This document shows positions 1-8,894 of a stretch of DNA of 64,000 nucleotides, piece by piece. The DNA is from Gp6-AA40 sp036802945 (GTDB taxonomy: Bacteria; Acidobacteriota; Vicinamibacteria; Vicinamibacterales; UBA2999), in NCBI GenBank assembly GCA_036802945.1, contig DAIRVG010000001.1, forward strand, positions 62,001 to 126,000. The letters are read 5' to 3'. A program made the translations under genes and the position numbers. Numbering within the stretch: the stretch's first letter is position 1; each line of letters opens with the position of its first letter. Below the pieces are notes generated by a model. It did not search any database, had not been told where the DNA came from, and saw only the letters and a list, made by a program, of their open reading frames with translations.

Positions 1-2562
1 GTGCAGCTCGCAGTCATCGCGGCGCTCCTCGGGCATTTCAATGCGGTGACCATGCTTTCCGGGCTGCTGCTGGCGACGACTGCTCTGGCCGTCATCGGCG
101 CCGCGCGTCACCCCCGTGCCGATGCGGTGACGGCAACCGGAGCCGAGCTCGCGTGGTGGACCTCAGTGATCGCCCTCGCGGCGTTTCTCTACCTGCAGGG
201 ATCTCCGTATACGTTGGGGGAGGACTATCTCCACATCGGAGTGATCCGGCGGCTTGCCTGGCTACCGCGTCCGGCGCTCGACAACATCTATTTCGCCCCG
301 GGTGTGATCTATACCTACCCGTTCCCCGCGATTCACTACCTGATGGCGCTGATCTCGCGTCTCGGCGACGTTGACGCGATTTTCGTGTATCACAAGCTCC
401 GCCTCTTCTGGGGTCCGATTGCGCTCGCATCGCTGGTTGTCGTCGGACGACGAGTCTTTGGATCGATGACGGTGGGCCTTGCGTGCGGTTTCACCGCCCT
501 CGCGTTTGCGGCAGCTGGAACGTTTGCGTCCGTGCCGTCGCTCATATGGGGTCAGCTCGTCCCGTATTCCCACGCGTCGGATGTGGCCATGGGTACGCTG
601 CTCCCTGTGACGCTCGCCTTTGTCACAACCTTCCTCGACGAGGATCAGGGCCGCGAGGCCCGGTTTTTCTTCATCGGGGCCGCCGGGCTCGTGCTGACGC
701 TGTCGATCGTGCACATTCGCGAGATCGTCCAGCTGATTGTCTACCTCGGGACCTACCTGGTGTACCTCCTGTGGACTCGCGCGGAGCGGAAGTTGCTCGG
801 ACGTGCGGCGAAACTCCTGGCCGCCACGGTTGTGATCGCCGGAGCGTTCACGGTGTGGCAGGAAACCGTCGTCACGCACGTCGGCTTCCTCGTGAGCAAC
901 GAACGCGCGGAACTGGTCCGGACGCTGCGCTCCTCGTCCGCACTCGAGCTGCTGCAGCCTCCCCTACCGCTGCTCTCGTCCTTCGTTGGCTACTACTGGA
1001 CGATGTTCTGGGGATGGAATCCGTTTCTGCTCGCGGCCACGGCGTTGGTCGTGATGGCGTTCCGGCGGCAGCGGCTCGTCTGGCTGGTTGGCGCAAGCGT
1101 GCTCTCCTACGTGCTGATCATCCGGTTCCCGTTGCTCGGCGCTGCCTATATTTTTGTGACGTACTTCGAAATCCTCTTCACGCCGGTCCGCAACGTGATC
1201 TTTTTCCTGCAGCTCATTGCGGGAGCGGCGCTGTTTCTGATCGCCGGTGCGTGCGGACGCAAGGGCGTGTTGCGCGGGGGGCTTCTGGCGGTACTGGTGT
1301 GCGTGGCGTTGGGAGCCGCGTGGTACCTGCCGCGCACGTTCCTGGAACAGCATCAGGACGTTCTGCTGGTGCCGGTGATCGCCATGCTCATCTGGGCACT
1401 CGTTCGCGGCAGGCAGCCGGCGGTGGCTCCCGTCGTACGGACCGAGACTGTACAGCGCGACAGTACGGGAATACGCTGGCGCGTCATCGGCGCCGCCGCG
1501 GCCGCCGCGGCCGTCGCGCTGATCGCGGCGTGGCACCTGACCAGCCGTCCGGCGCCGGTGATCAACGTGCGCTGGGCCAGCGACGTGGGCGGTTCAGAAC
1601 GGGTGCTGCAGGAGATGCGCTTCACGCTGGTGAAACAGCGGTGGATGGAAGGGACGACCTGGTCGTACGCGCTGCTTGATTCGTCGCCTGACAACGTACG
1701 AGCCCTTGTCGAGTCGCCCGCCGTCGCGGACACGCACGAGATCAATCGCGCGGCGTTCACTGTGAACGAGGAGGCGCCGCGCGGCAGCGAGGTCGAATGG
1801 GCCGGCAGCCGTCTGCCGGTTCTGGGCTCACCGTTCGGATTCGACGCCGTGCTGATTGCGCTGATTGCCCTCGTGGTGATCTCGTTCGCCCGCAACGGCG
1901 CCATGGACTTCTCGCCGATCGCGGAGGCGTTGCCAGGCGCCGCGCCGGCCTCTCCGAGTCCGGCGTTGTTCGGCTGCGTCGTAGTCGCCCTCGCCGCCCT
2001 CACGTTTACACCCTCGCTGTCACCGCTGGTTACGCGAGCAGTCAAGCGCCGACCGGTCGATACAGTGACGGCGATCGCATGCGAGGAGAGGCCGTCCCGG
2101 AGCGCTCCCTATCTGCCTCCGGGCGTCGATGTCGTCATCAGCAGCCTGCGGTCGTGCCCACCCACGCCCGCGCTGATGCAGTGGGTCGAGGACCACGTGC
2201 TGGCGGACGCCGTATTTGCCGTCGACACATGGAACGAGCATCCTCCCTCCGTGTTTTTTCCGCAGCAGTTCGTCGGGTGGTCGGGCATGGAGCGCAATTT
2301 CCTCAACCCCGAAGAACTGTTCGCTTCTTACCTCCGCTTCTACAGGCGGGCGCTGGCCGTGCACGGAGCGCAGCCTTTCTTCAACGACAAGGAGACGGAT
2401 GCCGAGCGCAGGCAGTTTGTCGACGATCTCGGGATCACGCACGTGCTCGTTGACCCCGCATTCCACGATGTCGTTGTCCCCGCGCTGCGTGACAACGCAA
2501 TGTTCGAGAAGCAATACGACGCGGGTGGGTGGGCCGTCTTCCGCGTCCGGCCTTCATCGTAG
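1..2562 (+). CDS. Large multi-pass membrane protein, probably 5'-truncated by the window edge
   Basis: The open frame runs from the first base, a GTG, and ends at a TAG at 2560-2562. The true start may lie outside the window. Of 853 visible residues, the first about 480 and another stretch near 610-680 are rich in Leu/Val/Ala/Phe hydrophobic segments, roughly a dozen potential transmembrane helices. The last about 170 residues are soluble, with many Asp, Trp and Pro. This layout (polytopic body, extracytoplasmic tail) resembles the large membrane proteins common in surface-glycan clusters, some of which are GT-C-like lipid-linked-sugar glycosyltransferases. I cannot identify a catalytic motif with confidence, so no reaction is assigned. 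It is the first gene of the plus-strand run and lies 82 bases upstream of the carbamoyltransferase fusion. Confidence 0.7.
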   Translation: MQLAVIAALLGHFNAVTMLSGLLLATTALAVIGAARHPRADAVTATGAELAWWTSVIALAAFLYLQGSPYTLGEDYLHIGVIRRLAWLPRPALDNIYFAPGVIYTYPFPAIHYLMALISRLGDVDAIFVYHKLRLFWGPIALASLVVVGRRVFGSMTVGLACGFTALAFAAAGTFASVPSLIWGQLVPYSHASDVAMGTLLPVTLAFVTTFLDEDQGREARFFFIGAAGLVLTLSIVHIREIVQLIVYLGTYLVYLLWTRAERKLLGRAAKLLAATVVIAGAFTVWQETVVTHVGFLVSNERAELVRTLRSSSALELLQPPLPLLSSFVGYYWTMFWGWNPFLLAATALVVMAFRRQRLVWLVGASVLSYVLIIRFPLLGAAYIFVTYFEILFTPVRNVIFFLQLIAGAALFLIAGACGRKGVLRGGLLAVLVCVALGAAWYLPRTFLEQHQDVLLVPVIAMLIWALVRGRQPAVAPVVRTETVQRDSTGIRWRVIGAAAAAAAVALIAAWHLTSRPAPVINVRWASDVGGSERVLQEMRFTLVKQRWMEGTTWSYALLDSSPDNVRALVESPAVADTHEINRAAFTVNEEAPRGSEVEWAGSRLPVLGSPFGFDAVLIALIALVVISFARNGAMDFSPIAEALPGAAPASPSPALFGCVVVALAALTFTPSLSPLVTRAVKRRPVDTVTAIACEERPSRSAPYLPPGVDVVISSLRSCPPTPALMQWVEDHVLADAVFAVDTWNEHPPSVFFPQQFVGWSGMERNFLNPEELFASYLRFYRRALAVHGAQPFFNDKETDAERRQFVDDLGITHVLVDPAFHDVVVPALRDNAMFEKQYDAGGWAVFRVRPSS

Positions 2563-2603
2563 ACCGACGCGCAGGGCATCAGGCCTGCCGGATCCGCGAA
2601 ATA

Positions 2604-2633
2604 TGGCAGCTTGAATTGCGGATGAGCTAACAT
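2604..2633 (+). promoter_or_regulatory. Candidate promoter of the carbamoyltransferase fusion gene
   Basis: The 82-base gap before the gene at 2645 contains TAACAT at 2628-2633, preceded by GATGAGC. A weak -35-like TGGCAG lies near 2604-2609 with an 18-base spacer. Only 11 bases separate the -10-like box from the ATG, so the transcript would be almost leaderless. The ATGA-SY-TA context before the -10 is shared with candidates at 5978 and 8871. Moderate to low confidence. Confidence 0.3.
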
Positions 2634-2644
2634 CCGGGGCCCCC

Positions 2645-5600
2645 ATGCCGTCGAGAGATTTTGTTTACATTCTTGGCGTCCCGAATTTTGCCAACTACGA
2701 AGCCAGCGCCACTTTGATCCGCGCGCCCCGTGCGGGCGGAAATATCGACTATGTGTGTATCGGTGAAGACCGGCTGACCCGGCTCAAACACACGTATGTG
2801 TTTCCGCTGCGTGGGATCGACTATTGCCTGACGGCGTTCGGCCTCGAATCGCTGGAACAGGTCGACTACATCTACACGGACTATGCCCGCCTGCCACGCT
2901 GGTTGAACAGCGGTCCCGGTTATCGAAAGCTCGAGCACGATTACCTGAAGCTCAAACTGAATTACCCGCGTGAGCGGATTCGCATTGTCGATCATCACGA
3001 TGGACATGCCGCGAGCGCGTATCACCCCTCGGGATTCGATGACGCCGCCGTACTCGTCGTCGATGCCCTCGGCTCCGAGCTCATCACCCAGAGCTTGTAT
3101 CACTGCAAAGGGTCCGAGGTGACACTTCTGGAGCGCGGTCACGATTGGGGAATCGGCCGGCTGTATTCGCTTGTCACCGGCGCTGTCCTTCCATACGGAC
3201 CGGAAAAAGGTTTCGGCAAGATCATGGGACTAGCCCCGTACGGGCAGATCGAGCCGGGACCGGTTCTCGAGTTTCACGCGAGAGACTCGGGAATGACCAC
3301 GGACTACAGCGCGTTCTTCACCCGCGCGCCACTCTCGCGCATTGTCGCCCCCGAAGTTCGCCGATGCGAAGACCGTGAGAGGGTTCTGGAACCCTACTTT
3401 GCGCGCGCCGCGTACGACGTTCAGCAGGAATGCGAACGGCAGATGATCCGGATGGCCTGCTACGCTTTTGAGAAGACTGGAAGCGCCAATATCTGTCTCG
3501 CGGGCGGGGTCGCGCTGAACGGTCTGGCCAACGCCCGCGTTCTACAGCACTCTCCATTCGACAACATCTGGATACAGCCCGGATGTTCCGATACCGGTGT
3601 GTCGATGGGGCTCGCCTTGTGGGGCTATTTCCAGGAGCTTGCCACGCCGGAATCATCTCGCGCCGTCGTATCGATGCCCACACCCTACACAGGGCGTCGC
3701 TATCCGGATGACGAGATCCGCGATCTGCTCGCGCAGTATGGCGTCCACGCCACGCCGGTGCCTCCCGAAGAAGCCGGGCGCCTGGTCGCCGACGGGAAGA
3801 TTCTTGGATGGTTCGACGGTGAGTCGGAGTTCGGCCCTCGAGCGCTGGGGCACCGCTCGATCATCGCGGATCCCCGGGATCCGGGCATGAAAGACACACT
3901 GAACCATAACGTGAAGTTTCGCGAGGGGTATCGGCCCTACGCGCCCAGCATTCTCGCGGACCACGCGGAGGAGTGGCTGGAACTTGGCTGCCCAAGTCCG
4001 TTCATGCTGCTGGTCGTCCCCGTGCGGGAGGAAAAGCGGTCGCGGGTGCCTGCTGTCACGCACGTTGACAACACGACCAGGCCTCACACCGTAACCGCGG
4101 AAGCCAACCCCAATTACTGGAGGATGATTCGCGAGTTCCACCGGCTGACCGGAGTTCCGATGGTCCTGAACACGTCGATGAACGTGAACAGGGAACCCAT
4201 CGTGGAAGCTCCGCTCGATGCGCTCATCTGCGCATTCGGCACCGCGATCGACTTTCTCTACCTGCAAGGCCTTCTCATCGATTGCAAGCGGTACGCGAAT
4301 CCTGAATTGGTGAAGCGTCTTACTGCACATCGCCAACAGGTGCTCGACGACGAATGGCGCCGCGTCACCACGAAGCACCTGACCGGGTACAACGCGGCCG
4401 AACGCGATGTGTACCTGGCGGAGGAAAACAAGATTGCCGACTGGCATCGAGATTACCGGTCCAAGTACGAGCTCGAGCGGAAGATTTCGGAGTGGATTTG
4501 TCAGCGGTCTCGTGTCCTCCTCGTCGGGACCAGCGGTCACACGCGTTGTCTCTATCAATATGTCGATCGCTTCGACGAGCTCCACGTCACGGGTCTCGTG
4601 TCGATGGACGATCTGCCGGGCGAGTCGGCCGATTTCGATCTGTACCCGACGCTTGGTCTCGACGCCGTGCCGTGGAGTGACGTCGACGCTGTGCTCGTCT
4701 CAACCCACGAGTATCAGAAACTGGCGGTCCAACGTGTGCGGGACGTTGCGCCTTCCGGGGTAGAACCGGTCACGATCTACGACGACGCCGGCGACAGCCT
4801 GATGTTCGTACTTCCGCAGAAATGGCCGGTCATGAACCCGTTCGAGCATGTGTCGGCGCGGCGGACGGCCCGCGGGACGCAATCAGTTGCGGTGGACTTC
4901 GATTTCCGGTCGAGCGCCGGAAAGCTGGCGGAACGATACGCGCTGATTGTCAACTATCACTACTGCCATCCTGAAGGCGGCTTCCCGAAGGGCGCGAACG
5001 AAGTGCGTCCGGAGGGTCTCGATCGTCAACTGAAGGTCCTGAAACAGAACTTTGCGTTTACGACGATTGGCGAGTTGCTCAATCCGAAGGCCGATCTCCC
5101 TGAAGCCGTTGCGATCATCACCTTCGACGACGGCTTGAAGGACGTTGCCGAGTTCGCCCTGCCTGTCCTTCAGAGATGGGACGTTCCGGCGAACGTCTTC
5201 TGTTGCTCGGCTCCGCTGATCGAAAAGCACCTGCTCGACGTCCACAAGACTCACCTGTTGCGGGGACAACTGGGGATGGAGACGTTTCGAAAAGAGTTCA
5301 TGAGGCTGCTTGGTCGCCATGACCTGAGCAAGATTCCATCGGTCGAGTCGCTGGGTTTCAGCCACCTCTATCCCTACGACGAGAAATCGACCAGGCAATT
5401 CAAAGTGCTGCTCAACTATCAGCTGCCGTATCCGATTCTGGACGACGTCCTTGCCGAGATGTTCTGCCAGACATGCGGTTCAGAGGAAGAATTCGCGGAG
5501 CGGCTGTACATGTCCGAGGAAGACCTTGTTCGGTGCCAGCTGGCCGGATGTGAGATCGGGATTCACTCGCATCGGCATCGCATCCTGGGCCGCCTTACCG

Positions 5601-5896
5601 AGGAAGAACAGCGTCTTGAGCTGGAAACGCCGTTGGCGTACTTCAAGAACCGATTTGCCGTCGAGAAGTATCATCTCGCATTTCCCTATGGTGCTACCGG
5701 CACATGGAATGACGCCACTCTGCGGGTCGCGAAGTGCCTCGGCTACTCGAGTGGCCTGACGGTCGGGCGTCGAATCGTCAAGCCAGAGGATCTTTCGAAT
5801 CCGTGGGAGTTGCCGCGATTCGACGTGCGGGACATTTTCGACGCGGACAACAATCTCTACGCGGACAAGCTTCGCGCGCTCTTCACTTCGGATTAG
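2645..5896 (+). CDS. Carbamoyltransferase - Rossmann-like - polysaccharide deacetylase fusion protein
   Basis: This 1083-residue protein combines three modules. Residues 1 to about 550 match the NodU/CmcH carbamoyltransferase family: a YrdC-like/ASKHA-type enzyme that moves a carbamoyl group onto a sugar hydroxyl. The DHHDGHAAS motif sits near residue 116, the glycine-rich LAGGVALNG near 285 and FGPRALGHRS near 396. Residues about 605-730 contain a beta-strand/glycine segment (VLLVGTSGH) and alternate like a nucleotide-binding Rossmann domain. Residues about 765-1083 are a CE4 polysaccharide deacetylase (NodB) domain, with the metal-binding TFDDG near 826 and HSHRHR near 974. Family carbamoyltransferases usually end near residue 550-600, so the deacetylase is an added domain. 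The likely job is tailoring of glycan residues in the cytoplasm. Which sugar is modified is unknown. Confidence 0.9.
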   Translation: MPSRDFVYILGVPNFANYEASATLIRAPRAGGNIDYVCIGEDRLTRLKHTYVFPLRGIDYCLTAFGLESLEQVDYIYTDYARLPRWLNSGPGYRKLEHDYLKLKLNYPRERIRIVDHHDGHAASAYHPSGFDDAAVLVVDALGSELITQSLYHCKGSEVTLLERGHDWGIGRLYSLVTGAVLPYGPEKGFGKIMGLAPYGQIEPGPVLEFHARDSGMTTDYSAFFTRAPLSRIVAPEVRRCEDRERVLEPYFARAAYDVQQECERQMIRMACYAFEKTGSANICLAGGVALNGLANARVLQHSPFDNIWIQPGCSDTGVSMGLALWGYFQELATPESSRAVVSMPTPYTGRRYPDDEIRDLLAQYGVHATPVPPEEAGRLVADGKILGWFDGESEFGPRALGHRSIIADPRDPGMKDTLNHNVKFREGYRPYAPSILADHAEEWLELGCPSPFMLLVVPVREEKRSRVPAVTHVDNTTRPHTVTAEANPNYWRMIREFHRLTGVPMVLNTSMNVNREPIVEAPLDALICAFGTAIDFLYLQGLLIDCKRYANPELVKRLTAHRQQVLDDEWRRVTTKHLTGYNAAERDVYLAEENKIADWHRDYRSKYELERKISEWICQRSRVLLVGTSGHTRCLYQYVDRFDELHVTGLVSMDDLPGESADFDLYPTLGLDAVPWSDVDAVLVSTHEYQKLAVQRVRDVAPSGVEPVTIYDDAGDSLMFVLPQKWPVMNPFEHVSARRTARGTQSVAVDFDFRSSAGKLAERYALIVNYHYCHPEGGFPKGANEVRPEGLDRQLKVLKQNFAFTTIGELLNPKADLPEAVAIITFDDGLKDVAEFALPVLQRWDVPANVFCCSAPLIEKHLLDVHKTHLLRGQLGMETFRKEFMRLLGRHDLSKIPSVESLGFSHLYPYDEKSTRQFKVLLNYQLPYPILDDVLAEMFCQTCGSEEEFAERLYMSEEDLVRCQLAGCEIGIHSHRHRILGRLTEEEQRLELETPLAYFKNRFAVEKYHLAFPYGATGTWNDATLRVAKCLGYSSGLTVGRRIVKPEDLSNPWELPRFDVRDIFDADNNLYADKLRALFTSD

Positions 5897-5915
5897 GGCG
5901 ATTCTCTGGAGTGGT

Positions 5916-5950
5916 CGGAGGCGCCCAGGGCTCGGATTCGCGCGCCTCCG
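5916..5950 (+). terminator. Possible stem-loop between the fusion gene and the aminotransferase gene
   Basis: CGGAGGCGC at 5916-5924 is perfectly complementary to GCGCCTCCG at 5942-5950, giving a 9-bp GC-rich stem with a 17-base loop. It lies 20 bases after the stop at 5896 and just before a candidate promoter at 5955. No T-tract follows, so intrinsic termination is uncertain. It could instead be a transcript-end stabiliser. Confidence 0.35.
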
Positions 5951-5954
5951 ATGA

Positions 5955-5983
5955 TTGACGCCTGCGCGCAAATGACTTAGCTT
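5955..5983 (+). promoter_or_regulatory. Candidate sigma-70-like promoter of the DegT aminotransferase gene
   Basis: TTGACG at 5955-5960 and TAGCTT at 5978-5983 are separated by 17 bases. The -10 is preceded by AAATGACT. Transcription would start near 5990, only about 6 bases before the GTG at 5996, so the message would be nearly leaderless. Confidence 0.45.
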
Positions 5984-5995
5984 TAAACAATTACG

Positions 5996-7201
5996 GTGAC
6001 AACAAATACGACAGCTGTGCCTGCCGCGGCACACGCGCCCGTACGCTCCACCTTTCTGCCGTACCACCAGCCGTCAATAGACGCAGACGACGAACAGGCG
6101 GTCCTCGAGACGTTGCGATCCGGCTGGATCACGACGGGGCCTCGTACCAAGACGTTCGAGCACACGTTGGCTGAGTACGTTGGCGCTGCCCGGGCGGTTG
6201 CGGTGAACTCGTGCACGGCGGCACTCCACCTGGCGCTCGAAGCCGCTGGCGTTGGTTCCGGCGACGAGGTCATCACGTCGCCGATCACATTCGCGTCGAC
6301 GGCAAACGTCATCGTGCATCGCGGCGCCAGGCCGGTGTTCGCCGACGTTCAACCCGACACGCTGAACATCGACGTCGACCGTCTGGAGGCGGCAATCACG
6401 CCGCGTACAAAGGCGGTGATTCCGGTCGATTTCGCGGGCCATCCGGCCGACCTCGATGCGATCATGGCGCTTGCTCGCAACCGCAATCTGGTTGTGATTG
6501 AGGACGCCGCGCACTCGATCGGCGCCGAGTACGGCGGGCGGCGCGTGGGCGGCATCGCCGACATGACGGCGTTCTCCTTCTACGCCACGAAGAACATCAC
6601 GAGCGGGGAGGGGGGCGCGCTGACGACGAACAACATCGAGTGGGCTGAGCGGATCGCCATCATGGCTCTCCACGGCATCAGTCGAGACGCGTGGAAGCGG
6701 TACGGCTCCGATGGCTACAAACACTGGGACATCATCTATCCCGGCTACAAGTACAACATGTTCGATCTGCAGGGCGCGTTGGTCCTCTCGCAGCTCGCCA
6801 AGATCGATCGCTTCTGGAAGCGGCGCGTGTCGCTCAAGGCGACCCTCGACGCGGGACTGAGCGACATCGCGGAGATCGACAGACCCGGTGAGCGGCCGGG
6901 CATCAAACACGCGTACCACCTGTACCCGATCATCGTGCGCACGGAGGCGCTCAACGCCGACCGCGACACGATCATGAACGCGATCCAGGCGGAGAACGTC
7001 GGCATCGGCGTCCATTTCCGCGCGGTGCATCTCCACCCGTATTACCAGGAGACGTTCGGTTTCCGCCGGGGCGACTTTCCGAACGCCGAGTACTATTCCG
7101 ATCGCACGATCTCGCTGCCGCTCTATCCACGCATGTCGGACGCCGATGCGGACGATGTGGTGGCGGCCGTGCGGACGGTCATCGCGCGTTTCCGGCGATA
7201 G
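5996..7201 (+). CDS. DegT/DnrJ/EryC1/StrS family sugar aminotransferase
   Basis: This is a PLP-dependent enzyme that transfers an amino group, usually from glutamate, to a keto group on a nucleotide-activated sugar. At 401 residues it has the normal family length. The N-terminal SGWITTGPRT block, the substrate/PLP region NSCTAALHLAL, the IEDAAHSIGA segment and the Schiff-base lysine in FYATKNITSGEGG (about K198) are all visible, as is the C-terminal GVHFRAVHLHPYY substrate loop. The GTG start at 5996 gives about 19 residues before the usual family start (FLPYHQPSID) and fits the promoter at 5955. A radical SAM gene follows after 24 bases. It could supply the 4-amino group of a legionaminic/bacillosamine-type sugar used by the NeuBCA genes further on, but the exact substrate cannot be read from the sequence. 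Confidence 0.93.
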   Translation: MTTNTTAVPAAAHAPVRSTFLPYHQPSIDADDEQAVLETLRSGWITTGPRTKTFEHTLAEYVGAARAVAVNSCTAALHLALEAAGVGSGDEVITSPITFASTANVIVHRGARPVFADVQPDTLNIDVDRLEAAITPRTKAVIPVDFAGHPADLDAIMALARNRNLVVIEDAAHSIGAEYGGRRVGGIADMTAFSFYATKNITSGEGGALTTNNIEWAERIAIMALHGISRDAWKRYGSDGYKHWDIIYPGYKYNMFDLQGALVLSQLAKIDRFWKRRVSLKATLDAGLSDIAEIDRPGERPGIKHAYHLYPIIVRTEALNADRDTIMNAIQAENVGIGVHFRAVHLHPYYQETFGFRRGDFPNAEYYSDRTISLPLYPRMSDADADDVVAAVRTVIARFRR

Positions 7202-7225
7202 TAGACTCGCATCCTGACAACCGAA

Positions 7226-8338
7226 ATGAACGCAGTGCAACCGGAAAAAACCTATGGTCTCCGGCGCGGCGCGGAGGAATTCCCGCTGATGCTGGTGATC
7301 TCGATCATCTATCCGTGCAACTTTGGCTGCCCGAATTGCCCGTACACGGACGCCAACTCGGAGATCCGGCAGTTCTACCACGAGCACCACGCCGACCTGT
7401 TCCCCGTGGATCTGTGGAACAAGCTCGCGGTGGAGTGCGGCGAGCATGGCGCCTGGATGCGGTGCACCGGCGGCGGCGAGCCGATGCTCCACCCGCACAT
7501 GGTGGACATGATCGAGCTGGCCAAGGCGAAGGGCGCGCGCGTCTGGATGAACACGAACGGCAGCATGTTCGGGCCGACGCCGGCGCTGCGCAGCAAGCTG
7601 GAGCGCCTGATCAAGGCCGGCATCGACCTGATCGAGTTTTCGATGGACGCCGGCGACGCCGAGACGTACGCCCAGGTTCGTCCACCACACCGTGGCGGCC
7701 CGCCGCGCGATCCGCAGAAATGGTGGCTGAACGCCGTCAACAACGTTCGGGCCGCGCTCGAGCTGCGCAAGCAGTTCACGGCCACGACGCGCATCGTCGT
7801 GTCGATCATCCGGCAGCAGCAAATCGAAGGGAAGCTCGACCAGGCGATTGCCTTCTGGTTCAAGGAGGTCGGCGTCGACGAGGTGATCACACGAAAGTTC
7901 CTCACCTGGGACGACAACACGCACATTCAGCTCGGCAAGGCCCTCGATCCACATCTGTACCGGTCGATGCCGACGCAGAAAAAGGAGCCCTGCGTGTGGC
8001 CGTTCGAGCGCCTCAACGTAGACACGCTGGGACGGATCGCATTGTGCGGCCAGGACATTTCCTTCCGCACGTCAGAGTTCTTCCCGAACGCCAATGACGT
8101 GTCGATCAAGGAGATTTGGCAGGGGGAGCGCTTCACCTGGTACCGGCGGATGCACCTCGAAGGACGCGGGGCCGAAGCGTTTCCCTGCCGCGGCTGCTCG
8201 GCCTGGTTTGCCGGCATCCGCGACTGGGATCACGGCTGGCTCAAGGTGCTGAAGACGTCTGGTGATCACCTCAAAGACGTCATGAAGAAGGATCTCGGCG
8301 TCGACGTCGAGATCTACCAGCCCGACTCGCAACCCTGA
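7226..8338 (+). CDS. Radical SAM protein with SPASM-type C-terminal cysteines
   Basis: A 370-residue radical SAM enzyme. The 4Fe-4S cluster motif CNFGCPNC (CxxxCxxC) is at residues about 31-38, followed by GGGEPMLHP near 80. The C-terminal part has cysteines in PCVWPFERLNVDT and ALCGQDISF (about 255-275) and FPCRGCSAW (about 318), the layout of a SPASM/auxiliary-cluster domain. Such enzymes do radical chemistry on peptides or sugars, for example C-C bond formation, epimerisation or dehydrogenation. The position between a sugar aminotransferase and a GNAT gene, with an ATGA overlap to the latter at 8338, suggests an activated sugar or sugar-linked substrate. The reaction itself is not predictable. 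The family call is secure. Confidence 0.9.
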   Translation: MNAVQPEKTYGLRRGAEEFPLMLVISIIYPCNFGCPNCPYTDANSEIRQFYHEHHADLFPVDLWNKLAVECGEHGAWMRCTGGGEPMLHPHMVDMIELAKAKGARVWMNTNGSMFGPTPALRSKLERLIKAGIDLIEFSMDAGDAETYAQVRPPHRGGPPRDPQKWWLNAVNNVRAALELRKQFTATTRIVVSIIRQQQIEGKLDQAIAFWFKEVGVDEVITRKFLTWDDNTHIQLGKALDPHLYRSMPTQKKEPCVWPFERLNVDTLGRIALCGQDISFRTSEFFPNANDVSIKEIWQGERFTWYRRMHLEGRGAEAFPCRGCSAWFAGIRDWDHGWLKVLKTSGDHLKDVMKKDLGVDVEIYQPDSQP

Positions 8339-8850
8339 TGACCGGGCGTGACGACGTACGCCTGGTGCCGCTGGGGCGGGAGCACCTGGCGCGGACACGC
8401 GAGTGGACCAACGATTCGGATCTGATGCGGTTGATGGATCGCAGCAGGATCGTCTCGGAGATCGAACACGAAGCCTGGTTCGCCTCGATCGCCACACGAG
8501 ACGATTGTGAGTACTTCGCCATAGAGCAGGCGGGGGAACCACGCCACGTCGGCAACGTCTGGCTCTGGGCGATTGACGCCCGTCATTGCAAAGCCGAGCT
8601 GCGCATTGTCGTCGGCGAGCCCTCGGCGCGCGGCCGCGGCGTCGGCCATCTCGCGATCGATCACCTCTGCCGGCACGCGTTCGACCAGCTCGCCCTTCAT
8701 CGCATCTACGCGTATGTCCTCGCGATCAATCCCGGCGGGAAGCGCGCTTTCGAGAAGGCGGGCTTCGTCGTCGAGGGGCGGCTCAAGGACGATCGGTCGA
8801 CCGCCAGCGGCTTCGTCGACAGTTGGCTGCTCGCCCGGGTCGTTCGTTGA
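8338..8850 (+). CDS. GNAT-family N-acetyltransferase
   Basis: A 170-residue acyltransferase of the RimJ/RimL-like GNAT type. The acetyl-CoA pyrophosphate-binding loop is at ARGRGVGHLAI (about 98-108), followed by the NPGGKRAFEKAGF segment, typical of motif B in this family. The start ATG shares its A with the stop of the radical SAM gene, so the two are translationally coupled. The family acetylates primary amines. With the DegT aminotransferase two genes upstream, it most likely acetylates the new sugar amine, as PseH- or PglD-like partners do (inference). Confidence 0.88.
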   Translation: MTGRDDVRLVPLGREHLARTREWTNDSDLMRLMDRSRIVSEIEHEAWFASIATRDDCEYFAIEQAGEPRHVGNVWLWAIDARHCKAELRIVVGEPSARGRGVGHLAIDHLCRHAFDQLALHRIYAYVLAINPGGKRAFEKAGFVVEGRLKDDRSTASGFVDSWLLARVVR

Positions 8851-8876
8851 CCGTATCGAGACAAATGACCTAGAAT
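8847..8876 (+). promoter_or_regulatory. Candidate sigma-70-like promoter of the DCC/HTTM pair
   Basis: TTGACC at 8847-8852 overlaps the stop codon of the GNAT gene, and TAGAAT at 8871-8876 follows after 18 bases. The context AAATGACC-TAGAAT closely matches AAATGACT-TAGCTT at 5971-5983. The ATG at 8895 is 18 bases beyond the -10. This is the best-scoring promoter-like pair found in the window. Confidence 0.5.
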
Positions 8877-8894
8877 GAATACGTTACAGCTTCA

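Noticed and set aside
483..1679. A 398-residue plus-strand frame inside the first membrane protein
   Set aside because: Arg-rich composition typical of an off-frame in high-GC DNA, no recognisable domain, and it lies wholly within a long coherent membrane-protein frame.
6074..7954. A 626-residue minus-strand frame opposite the aminotransferase and radical SAM genes
   Set aside because: Composition is dominated by Arg, His, Asp and Val as expected of the antisense of strongly coding high-GC DNA, and the plus-strand frames have complete family motifs.
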